Source: Candidatus Thiodiazotropha sp. (ex Monitilora ramsayi)
GTDB taxonomy: Bacteria; Pseudomonadota; Gammaproteobacteria; Chromatiales; Chromatiaceae
NCBI GenBank assembly: GCA_025655575.1
Contig: JAHXIP010000003.1
Coordinates: forward strand, 124,001-188,000
Length of the DNA: 64,000 bases
Direction of reading: 5' to 3'
Shown: piece by piece, positions 1-8,120 of the stretch
How positions within the stretch are numbered: the first letter of the stretch is position 1
Layout of the letters: every line of letters begins with the position of its first letter
Program-made: the position numbers and the translations under genes
The notes under the pieces: model-generated
Told to the model about the DNA's origin: nothing
What the model saw: the letters and a program-made list of their open reading frames with translations, nothing else
Databases searched by the model: none

Positions 1-962
1 GCAAAACCAGCGTATTGCGGGCTGTGGCAGGTTTGGTAAAAACCCCACAGGGTCTTGTGCGTGTGAATGATGAAGTCTGGCAGGATGAGAATCGATTCCG
101 ACCCGCTCACCGGCGTCCCCTGGGTTATGTTTTCCAGGAAGCCAGTCTCTTCCCCCATCTCTCAGTACGCCGTAATCTGGAATATGGCTGGCGGCGCGTG
201 CCTGAGCAGGAAAGACAAATACCCTTCCATGATGTGGTCGAACTGCTGGGTATCGGCACACTCCTGCAGAGAACCACACAGAGCCTCTCAGGTGGCGAAC
301 GTCAGCGTATCGCCATTGCACGCGCCCTGCTCACCAGCCCCCGACTTCTGCTGATGGATGAACCGCTGTCTGCACTGGATCACGGTGCCAAACAAACCAT
401 CCTGCCCTATCTGGAGAGCCTGCACGACGAGTTCACCATCCCATCGCTCTATGTCTCCCACGATCCCAACGAGGTGGCGCGGCTTGCCGACCGGATGGTT
501 GTGTTAGAGCAAGGCAAGGTCATCGCCGAGGGAGACGCCGCCACCATACTCACCCGCCTCGATCTCCCACTGGCCGGCTATGACGATGCTGCTTCCTTAC
601 TGGAGGGCACGGTCTCTTCCCACGACCATACCTATCACCTGACATGGATCTCCACCCATGGGGGACGTATTGCGATTGCCCGTGAAGACTTGCCCGTCGG
701 CAGGCGAGCCAGGGTACAGATTCAGGCGCGTGATGTCAGTTTGTCCCTCAGAGCCCACTCGGATACCAGCATCATTAACATCCTGCCTGCAAAAGTGATC
801 GATACTCATGACATCAGCCAAACCCAGATGTTGGTGCGACTTGAAATGGATGATGGTCAAACACTGCTTTCACGCATTACACGCCGATCGGCCCTTGGCA
901 TGGGGATTCGAGAGGGAATGCATCTCTATGCACAAGTGAAGAGCGTAGCGCTACTGTCGTAG
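1..962 (+). CDS. modC: Molybdate ABC transporter ATP-binding protein (5' end missing)
   Basis: ATPase subunit that powers molybdate uptake on the cytoplasmic face of the ModB permease. The reading frame is already open at base 3 and reads KTSVLRAVAGL, the end of a Walker A loop, so the start and the first ~40 residues lie outside the window. Visible next are the signature LSGGERQRIAIARAL, the Walker B LLLMDEPLSALD and the switch histidine in YVSHDPNEV. The last ~65 residues resemble the TOBE/Mop molybdate-binding domain that distinguishes ModC from other importers. modA and modB are presumably upstream. The need for molybdenum fits the formate dehydrogenase 7 kb away. A sulfate or thiosulfate importer ATPase is the alternative, made less likely by the C-terminal domain. 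Confidence 0.88.
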   Translation, partial: KTSVLRAVAGLVKTPQGLVRVNDEVWQDENRFRPAHRRPLGYVFQEASLFPHLSVRRNLEYGWRRVPEQERQIPFHDVVELLGIGTLLQRTTQSLSGGERQRIAIARALLTSPRLLLMDEPLSALDHGAKQTILPYLESLHDEFTIPSLYVSHDPNEVARLADRMVVLEQGKVIAEGDAATILTRLDLPLAGYDDAASLLEGTVSSHDHTYHLTWISTHGGRIAIAREDLPVGRRARVQIQARDVSLSLRAHSDTSIINILPAKVIDTHDISQTQMLVRLEMDDGQTLLSRITRRSALGMGIREGMHLYAQVKSVALLS

Positions 963-1265
963 TGATTCAGGATTCCCCATCCGGTAACCAGCATGGCCGG
1001 ACATCACCTATTCACATAAAAGAAACATGCATTTGCAATAAAAACCGGTTATCACTTGATACTGCTTGTTCTTTCTGAATAAAAAGCATGAAATGGAAAA
1101 AATACACATGCCGAAATTGATTAATCTCACGAAAATAGGCGTATATCGATTAGTGTAAAGCACTATACTCTTCTATCTTTAACTATAGAGTGATCCTGGC
1201 TATTCATTAGCTTCTGAAAAACATGCCACCGGCTCATCCCAGCGATTGCATTGGCGATTAATTGT
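963..1265. other. Intergenic region before the GGDEF-EAL gene
   Basis: About 300 AT-rich bases with no convincing gene. A possible -10 (TATACT, near 1165) lies in an imperfect dyad (CACTATA...TATAGAGTG, about 1160-1190) that could be a promoter or operator for the downstream c-di-GMP gene. No clear terminator for modC was seen. Confidence 0.4.
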
Positions 1266-4172
1266 ATGACCAAGAATAGAAGTTCGTCAGTACAATCCAG
1301 TCAGATAGCAGACCAGTCCGATACCACCGATGAACAGGCCCGTATCCTGTATATGCAGGCGCCAATCTCGAACACGACAGTCTTTGTCATCGCAGCTATC
1401 TTCTACCTGATCCTCTATGAAAAAACGGATTCCACCCTGGTGGTCTACTGGGTTGCGTCACTCTACATCACTGCGCTATATCGATTGACGCTTTGGTACC
1501 GAAGAAAAAAAGAACCATTGAGAATGTCGCCTTCCCAATGGATGAATCACTACATCTTCGGCTCGGCATTGGTGGGTATCTCCTGGAGCATGATCTACCC
1601 GCTCATCTATTTCGCAGACGACCAGATCGTCTCCGTCGCACTCTCCATGCTGGCTTTCGGTATTATCGGTGCGGCCGTAGCCATTCTCTCAGTCTCGATG
1701 CCGGCATTTTATGTCTATACCTACCCCCAGGCTTTTATGCTCGGCATCGCCTTTGTCTTACACCAAAACAGTACCTATAACTGGCTCACCATCGCTCTTG
1801 TCATTTATCTTTTAATGATTACGCTTTTTACACGTAATTCGAATCGTCATATCCTCAACGCTATCAGGCTACAGAAGCAGAACCGGTCACTCATCGATGA
1901 ACTCAGCCAGGAGATCGATCAGCGGGAAGATCTCATCAAACAAAGCACCATAGCGCTACAGAAAAAAAATACCGCTTTAAGTGATGAGGTGCACGTCAGA
2001 AAGGAGGCTGAATGGCTGCAAACGGAGCAGAAAGGCATTCTCGAACTGATATCGCTGGGTACAGCACCCTTGCATCAGATTCTATTAAAAATCATTCACC
2101 TTGCTGAACACCAGGCCAGTGATTCAAAAGGCTCGATCCTGCTGTTGGATGGCAATAAGCTTCGACTGGGGGCAGCACCCAGCCTGCCGGAGGACTACAA
2201 CACACTGATTGATGGACTGGAAATTGGTCCGGCAGTGGGTTCCTGCGGTACGGCTGCTTATAAAGGACAAAGGGTGATCGTTTCAGATGTGCAGTCTGAT
2301 TCCCTTTGGAAAGACTATCGTCACCTGGGAAGAAAGTACGATTTTGCCGCCTGTTGGGCAGAACCGATCTTCGACTCAACCGGAGAGGTATTGGGTACCT
2401 TTACGCTCTATCACGACGAAACAACTTCCCCCAACTTGGATGAGATTCATCTAATCGAAAGCATGGCCCAGATTGCCAGTATCGCCATAGAACGGCGTAT
2501 TACGGAGAAAAGACTGCAACAATCCGCTACGGTATTCGAGAGCACGCTGGAAGGCGTCATGATCACAGATGCCAAGAATATTATCCTGGATGTGAACAAC
2601 GCCTTTGTAGAGATTACCGGTTATAGCCGAGATGAAGTTATCGGTCACACACCAAAAATGCTCAATTCCGGCAAACATGATGACAGCTTTTATCAGGAGA
2701 TGTGGCAGGCTTTGGTCAACCACGGACACTGGCGTGGAGAGATCTGGAATCGTCGAAAAAACGGTGTTATTTATCCTGAATGGCTCAACATCAGCACCAT
2801 CTACGACAAGCATGGAAGTATCGCTAATTACGTGGCGGTTTTTTCCGATATCACATCGATTAAACGCTCCGAACAGGAACTCGATCATCTGGCTCACCAC
2901 GACCCGCTCACGGATCTTCCCAATCGGCTGCTCTTTAATTCCCGATTGGAGCAAGCTATCAAACACGCCAGGAGAAATCAGTCCGTCTTCGCGATTCTTT
3001 TTATCGATCTTGACCGGTTCAAGAGCATCAACGATAGCCTGGGACACAAAGCCGGTGATGAGTTATTGCAACAGTTAGCCAACAGAATCCAAAAGTGCAT
3101 GCGGCTCGATGATACGGTTGCGCGAATCAGCGGCGATGAATTTGTCGTACTGCTGGAAGATATAGGCAGTGCAGATAACACTGCGGTCGCCGTAGAAAAG
3201 ATTATGGCAGTATTCACTGATCCCTTCCGGCTTGACGGACACGAAATCCACATCACGGCCAGTATCGGTATCAGTCTCTATCCAGCCAACGGTGAAAGTG
3301 TCACCTCACTATTGCGCAACGCCGACACCGCCATGTATCGCGCAAAAAATGAAGGTCGGAACACCTACCAATTCTATACCCAGGAGATGACCAGTAGCGC
3401 CTTCGAACGGGTTGTTATAGAAAATGCCCTGAGAATGGCCTTGGCGCGCAACGAATTTCATCTCGTCTATCAGCCACAGTTTCAACTCGATAGCTGTAAA
3501 CTGATCGGCGTCGAATCACTGATCCGTTGGCATCATCCGGAGCTAGGCGAAATATCCCCTGTGAAATTCATTCCACTGGCGGAAGAGAATGGTCTGATAC
3601 ACGATATCGGCGCCTGGGTGCTGGAACGTGCTTGCTGGCAAGGTAAAGCATGGTTGGAGAGTGGTTTCGACTTTGGAAGGATCGCGGTGAATGTCGCCCG
3701 ACCACAGCTCCAGCACAGCAACTTCGTTGAAAAAGTCGAACAAATCCTTGAACGTACGGGACTCCCTGCGGACAAGCTGGAACTGGAACTCACCGAGAGT
3801 TTCATTATGCAGAATACGGCTAACGCCATTGCGCAACTTGAGGCATTACGAGGGCTGGGTCTAAGCCTTTCCATCGATGATTTCGGCACCGGATACTCTT
3901 CGATGAGTTATCTTAAATTATTACCGATTCACAAGTTAAAGATCGACCAGTCATTTGTGCGTGACATCCCCACCGACAGTAATGACATGGCTATTTGTGA
4001 AGCAGTCATTGCATTGAGCAAGGCACTTGAGCTGTCAGTGATTGCTGAAGGTGTCGAGACCGATTTACAAGTAGACTTCCTCAGAGAAAAAGGATGTCAG
4101 GAAGCACAGGGTTATCTTTTCTGTAAACCGATACCAGCGGATCAGTTCGTAATGAAATACACCTCACCTTAA
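1266..4172 (+). CDS. Membrane GAF-PAS-GGDEF-EAL cyclic-di-GMP protein
   Basis: Predicted to make and/or degrade cyclic di-GMP at the inner membrane. The ~190 N-terminal residues hold several hydrophobic helices (MASE-like sensor), followed by a short coiled coil, a GAF domain (~260-415), a PAS domain (~425-540), GGDEF (~545-710) and EAL (~720-968). The GGDEF signature is SGDEF, and the upstream inhibitory site is RLDD, a proper RxxD five residues before it. In the EAL domain the motif is ESL, but the catalytic glutamates, VNVARPQ, DDFGTGYSS, KID and AEGVE elements are present, so phosphodiesterase activity is likely and cyclase activity is possible. I chose the ATG at 1266; a TTG five codons upstream is also possible. 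Neither has a strong ribosome binding site. Confidence 0.9.
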   Translation: MTKNRSSSVQSSQIADQSDTTDEQARILYMQAPISNTTVFVIAAIFYLILYEKTDSTLVVYWVASLYITALYRLTLWYRRKKEPLRMSPSQWMNHYIFGSALVGISWSMIYPLIYFADDQIVSVALSMLAFGIIGAAVAILSVSMPAFYVYTYPQAFMLGIAFVLHQNSTYNWLTIALVIYLLMITLFTRNSNRHILNAIRLQKQNRSLIDELSQEIDQREDLIKQSTIALQKKNTALSDEVHVRKEAEWLQTEQKGILELISLGTAPLHQILLKIIHLAEHQASDSKGSILLLDGNKLRLGAAPSLPEDYNTLIDGLEIGPAVGSCGTAAYKGQRVIVSDVQSDSLWKDYRHLGRKYDFAACWAEPIFDSTGEVLGTFTLYHDETTSPNLDEIHLIESMAQIASIAIERRITEKRLQQSATVFESTLEGVMITDAKNIILDVNNAFVEITGYSRDEVIGHTPKMLNSGKHDDSFYQEMWQALVNHGHWRGEIWNRRKNGVIYPEWLNISTIYDKHGSIANYVAVFSDITSIKRSEQELDHLAHHDPLTDLPNRLLFNSRLEQAIKHARRNQSVFAILFIDLDRFKSINDSLGHKAGDELLQQLANRIQKCMRLDDTVARISGDEFVVLLEDIGSADNTAVAVEKIMAVFTDPFRLDGHEIHITASIGISLYPANGESVTSLLRNADTAMYRAKNEGRNTYQFYTQEMTSSAFERVVIENALRMALARNEFHLVYQPQFQLDSCKLIGVESLIRWHHPELGEISPVKFIPLAEENGLIHDIGAWVLERACWQGKAWLESGFDFGRIAVNVARPQLQHSNFVEKVEQILERTGLPADKLELELTESFIMQNTANAIAQLEALRGLGLSLSIDDFGTGYSSMSYLKLLPIHKLKIDQSFVRDIPTDSNDMAICEAVIALSKALELSVIAEGVETDLQVDFLREKGCQEAQGYLFCKPIPADQFVMKYTSP

Positions 4173-4520
4173 TAATTCAGTCCGACCACCGGCTAAGACA
4201 GTTAGCGTAAACCGGATATCACTGACACATCACATATGAATCAACCACCCGCAGGACTCAAAGCACTTTCTTAAGAATTCCTTAAGTGTGTGATTCGAAT
4301 CCCCATTTAGCGGAAATACCGTCTGATTCCAGCGGCAGCTTGGTCTATAATTCGCAGCACAATCACAGACAGGATACTTGACCTTAGCGGCGTACAGCAA
4401 AATGGTACAATGCCTGTCTGGCTAGGATGGCGTAAAAATAAAACATGTGCAGCTTATCATGCAGCTCGGCTCAAACCCTTCCCAGCCCTTTTTTATACTG
4501 CGACTCTTTCGGATGACAAG
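4173..4520. other. Intergenic region with probable promoter
   Basis: No gene seen. It contains a CTTAAG-AATTC-CTTAAG repeat around 4270-4286 and a good -10 hexamer TATAAT at 4346-4351, without a good -35, which could start transcription of the lipoprotein gene. An in-frame ATG at 4410 would add 37 residues to that protein but would bury its lipoprotein signal, so I leave this stretch non-coding. Confidence 0.45.
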
Positions 4521-6749
4521 ATGCTGAACCCTATCAGATTGACCGGACCGCTAAACACCCCAATATTGACTCTGTTATCACTCTTTTTGCTCTCACTCAC
4601 CGGATGCGGTGGCGGAGGTAGCGGTGGCGTAACCCCACCACCAGGTCCGGCACCGGTTCCGGTGGCCCGATTTGCCTACGTGGCGAATACCGGTGACGAT
4701 ACTATCTCCGTGTTTATTGCCAATAACACAACCGGTCAACTGATCCATCACGGATACGCCCTGACAGGCGATGGCCCGACATCTTTAACCATCGACCCCA
4801 GCGGACTGTTTGCCTACACCACCAATACCAACTCAACCGACATCTCGCTCCTTACCATCGACAGTTTGAGCGGCGAACTCAACCTGGCTGACTGCAATCT
4901 CGATACTGGCGCTACTGATAACTGTTTTACCAACGGCACACCTGTCTCCCTTGCCTTTGAATCAACCGGGCGCTACGCCTACGTGGCCAATCACAACATT
5001 GATACCATCAGCGTACACGCCAAGGACCCATCCGGTGCGCTGAGTGCATTAGGAATTGTACAAGCCCCCATCGATGTGACCTTGAGCGGCAGTAGCGGGC
5101 CTACCCAGATTCGTGTCCATCCCGATAAGGATGTGCTTTATGTGGTACATGATGGCAGTAGTGACGTGGGTGTTTATGATATCAATACGTCAGATGGCAC
5201 CCTGTTGGAAGCAGCCGGTTCACCCGTTGTATCCGGCGGTACCGGCGCCATGGATATGGCCATCACCCCGGATGGCCAATACGCTTACGTCGCCAATCAA
5301 ACTTCGGGCAACCTAGGCGTGTTCAGTATCGATGCGGCGGGACTGTTGGTGGCAAACGGTAGTGTACTCCCCACCGGCGGTACGCCACACGCCCTGGCAA
5401 TGGATACCAGTGGGCAATGGCTCTACATGATCAGCCGGGAGGCCTCAGGTAGCGTATCGGTATTTGAGATTCAGACCGATGGTACGCTACTGCAGATCAA
5501 CTGCAGCGGCGCCACACAGAACTGTCCGCTCGGGAACTTGCCGGAATCTGTCGCCATAGATATCACCGGCCAGTTCATCAGTATCACCAATAGTGGTGAC
5601 AACAGTGTCAATGTCTTCGTCATTGATCAGACCAGTGGTGAACTGACAGATACACGCACGCTTTCTGCCCGAAGCGCCCCGAGTGCTGTCACCTATCTCT
5701 CAGATCCTGTGGAGGCTACCGTCACACCCAGGTTTGCCTATGTGGCTAATTTTGATGGATTCAGCATATCCTCATATTTAATCGACGCTTCCAATGGAAA
5801 TTTGTCTGACATCGGCACCCCGATTACAACAGCAGGAAAACCTACTGCTGTCACCACGGATCTATCTGGGAGCTTTCTCTATGCCACCAATGACGTCACC
5901 GATAACGTCTCGGTCTTTGCCGTCAATAGCGGCAGTGGAGTACTGACAGAGATCTCCGGCTCTCCCTTTCCTATCGAGTCAAACCCGACCGGCCCAGAAT
6001 TCGGACCAATCTCGATCAGCATTGATCCTTCCGGACGATTCGCTTATGTAGCCAACTCCTCAGACACCCTGTCTGCATACAGCATCGACAGCAGTACAGG
6101 TGCTCTAACGCTCCTCGCGGGCTCTCCCTTTGCCACAGGAGACATTCCAAGCTCTGTCATCGTGGATCCCACAGGAAGATTTCTCTATAACGCCAACCTG
6201 AATACCGACGACATCTCAGCCTTTGCCATCAACTCGACCACTGGTGAGTTAACGCTAGCAGGCACATTTGCGGCAGGGGATGCGCCAAATTCGATTGTCG
6301 TCGATCCCAGTGGACGTTTTGTCTATGTGGCGAATAATGGCTTCCTTTCATTTAATGTTTCCGCCTACACCATCGATCCACTGACAGGCACGCTGAGTAG
6401 TGTTCCCGGCTCCCCCTTTTCAGCCGGAAACGCACCCATTTCCATCACCGTCGATCCATTGGGTGAATTCGTCTACGTAGCCAATCGAAGCACCCAGAAT
6501 GTGACACCTTATACGATCAATCAAAGCACAGGCGCACTCACCGCCGGAACCAACGTATCTACGGAGTTAAATCCACAAGCCATCACAGTCGATCCCTCGG
6601 GACGCTATGTGTATGTCACTAACGGTGACTCAAGCAGTGTCTCCGGCTACTCCATCGATGCCACGACCGGTGCGCTGACCTCCACCAGTCTGACCGCTAC
6701 CACAGGACTCTTTCCCCGCTCCGTCGTAACCACAGGCGTGGTGCAATAG
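4521..6749 (+). CDS. Lipoprotein with 14 lactonase/YncE-type beta-propeller repeats
   Basis: The start at 4521 gives a lipoprotein signal peptide with lipobox LTGC followed by a glycine-rich linker. The rest consists of about 14 repeats of the pattern [RQ]-F-x-Y-V-A-N ... (I/V)-D-x-x-T-G-x-L, each ~45-50 residues, typical of the 6-phosphogluconolactonase/YVTN family. Seven repeats precede and seven follow a non-repetitive linker (DPVEATVTPRF region, about residue 400), so I infer two seven-bladed propellers in tandem. Substrate and role are unknown; lactonase activity should not be assumed, because most such secreted proteins are not characterised. It stands alone, with a convergent gene downstream. 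Confidence 0.8.
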   Translation: MLNPIRLTGPLNTPILTLLSLFLLSLTGCGGGGSGGVTPPPGPAPVPVARFAYVANTGDDTISVFIANNTTGQLIHHGYALTGDGPTSLTIDPSGLFAYTTNTNSTDISLLTIDSLSGELNLADCNLDTGATDNCFTNGTPVSLAFESTGRYAYVANHNIDTISVHAKDPSGALSALGIVQAPIDVTLSGSSGPTQIRVHPDKDVLYVVHDGSSDVGVYDINTSDGTLLEAAGSPVVSGGTGAMDMAITPDGQYAYVANQTSGNLGVFSIDAAGLLVANGSVLPTGGTPHALAMDTSGQWLYMISREASGSVSVFEIQTDGTLLQINCSGATQNCPLGNLPESVAIDITGQFISITNSGDNSVNVFVIDQTSGELTDTRTLSARSAPSAVTYLSDPVEATVTPRFAYVANFDGFSISSYLIDASNGNLSDIGTPITTAGKPTAVTTDLSGSFLYATNDVTDNVSVFAVNSGSGVLTEISGSPFPIESNPTGPEFGPISISIDPSGRFAYVANSSDTLSAYSIDSSTGALTLLAGSPFATGDIPSSVIVDPTGRFLYNANLNTDDISAFAINSTTGELTLAGTFAAGDAPNSIVVDPSGRFVYVANNGFLSFNVSAYTIDPLTGTLSSVPGSPFSAGNAPISITVDPLGEFVYVANRSTQNVTPYTINQSTGALTAGTNVSTELNPQAITVDPSGRYVYVTNGDSSSVSGYSIDATTGALTSTSLTATTGLFPRSVVTTGVVQ

Positions 6750-6780
6750 CGGTTTCTGAATCATTCATCAATCAAGAAAG

Positions 6781-6797
6781 GTGGGGCACTGCCCCAC
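6781..6797 (-). terminator. Probable terminator of the cfa-like gene
   Basis: Perfect 7-bp inverted repeat GTGGGGC-ACT-GCCCCAC just past the stop of the minus-strand methyltransferase. Read on the minus strand it is followed by CTTTCTT, a modest U-rich tail. It may also serve the convergent lipoprotein gene. Confidence 0.55.
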
Positions 6798-6818
6798 TGG
6801 ATGTCGATGGGCACTTTC

Positions 6819-7994
6819 TCATATCACTGTTCTAATCGAGCGATAAGTACTGGGGTAACTTCGCTTGGTGAGTACCAACTGCCACAGTTGACCCTGGCGA
6901 CTGCGGAAGAAGCCGGCACAGGTATGCAGATAGTATTTCCACATGCGATAAAAACGCCTGCCGTAGCGGCTTTCCAGCTTGGGCCAGGCGCGATCGAAAT
7001 TCTGCCACCAGGCCATCAGGGTACGGTCGTAATCCTGTCCGAAATTATGCCAGTCCTCGATCAGAAAACAGCCTTCCAGTGCCTGGGTGATCTCTCTGGC
7101 AGAGGGCAGTTTTCCGTTGGGAAAGATATATTTTTCTATCCATGGGTCCAGTGCTTTGGTCGTCTTGCGATTACCGATCGTATGTAGCAGAAAAATGCCA
7201 TCATCCGATAACAACCGGTTAACGGTTTCGAAGTAGGTGCGATAGTTTTTTTCGCCCACATGTTCAAACATGCCCACGGAAACCGCCTTGTCGTAATGAC
7301 CGGTAGCCTCACGATAGTCCATGAGATCAACCTTCACCGGCAGTCCCTCACATCGTGCCTGAGCCAGTTTCTGTTGCTCTTTGGAAACTGTCAGGCCAAC
7401 CACTTCCACACCATAGTTTTCTGCGGCATGCTGCATCAGTCCACCCCAGCCGCAACCGATTTCCAATAACTTTTCACCGGGTTTCAATTGCAGTTTACGG
7501 CAGATCAGATCAAGTTTGTGCTGCTGCGCCTGTTCCAGATTCTCGGCGTGTTCCCAATAACCACAGGAGTAACTCATACTGCTGTCGAGCATGGCCTCAA
7601 AGATATCGTTGCCGATATCGTAGTGTTGCTTCCCAACCTGAAATGCCCGGCTGACCGATTGCTGATTGAACAGGTAGCGGCGCAGCATCTCTCCCAGCAG
7701 TCTCAGCTTGAACCACCCGGCCAGTCTTTCATCCGTACCCGCTCGCATAAACCGGTAGAAAAGTACGTCCATCTGCGCAGTGTCCCAGAGTCCATCCATA
7801 TAGGCCTCACCAAAGCCGAGTGAACCTGAGGTAAAAACCCGCTGATAGAGTTCGTCATCGTACACTTGGATGTCCCAGGGGCGGTCACCATCGAAGCGAA
7901 CATCAGCTGGCGCCATCAATTCCACCAAAGCCTTTGGCGGGCTGGACTCTCGTCGTCGTTCAGGTTGCAGTTCTCTGCTGCTTACAGTGGGCAT
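6819..7994 (-). CDS. cfa: Cyclopropane-fatty-acyl-phospholipid synthase family methyltransferase
   Basis: Transfers a methylene from S-adenosylmethionine to unsaturated acyl chains of membrane phospholipids. The SAM-binding motif LLEIGCGWGG and the CFA-family stretch SVGMFEHVGEKNY are clear, and the length (391 residues) is close to E. coli Cfa (382). The start is the ATG at 7994 because GGAGGGG lies 5 bases upstream; a TTG at 8006 overlaps that site and is rejected. The N-terminal ~25 residues are polar and family-variable. It lies downstream of the formate dehydrogenase genes on the same strand but is separated from them by ~125 bases, so it is probably an independent unit. Other SAM-dependent methyltransferases of the same superfamily are possible. 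Confidence 0.88.
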   Translation of the reverse strand: MPTVSSRELQPERRRESSPPKALVELMAPADVRFDGDRPWDIQVYDDELYQRVFTSGSLGFGEAYMDGLWDTAQMDVLFYRFMRAGTDERLAGWFKLRLLGEMLRRYLFNQQSVSRAFQVGKQHYDIGNDIFEAMLDSSMSYSCGYWEHAENLEQAQQHKLDLICRKLQLKPGEKLLEIGCGWGGLMQHAAENYGVEVVGLTVSKEQQKLAQARCEGLPVKVDLMDYREATGHYDKAVSVGMFEHVGEKNYRTYFETVNRLLSDDGIFLLHTIGNRKTTKALDPWIEKYIFPNGKLPSAREITQALEGCFLIEDWHNFGQDYDRTLMAWWQNFDRAWPKLESRYGRRFYRMWKYYLHTCAGFFRSRQGQLWQLVLTKRSYPSTYRSIRTVI

Positions 7995-8120
7995 GATCCC
8001 CTCCAAGCATTTTCCACAGATCCTGTTTCGGTTCTCCTCTTACTTTATACGTTAGTAATCGGCGCGCGAGATTCAACCCTACGAAGTCTCGCAAATTTGC
8101 ACGCAAAATATGAAATACGA

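Noticed and set aside
2451-3047. Long antisense frames inside the GGDEF-EAL gene and other large genes
   Set aside because: They mirror the codons of clearly real genes and carry no domain signatures.
1266-4172. Treating SGDEF as proof of an inactive cyclase
   Set aside because: The substitution of the first glycine alone does not show loss of activity, and the inhibitory site is intact.
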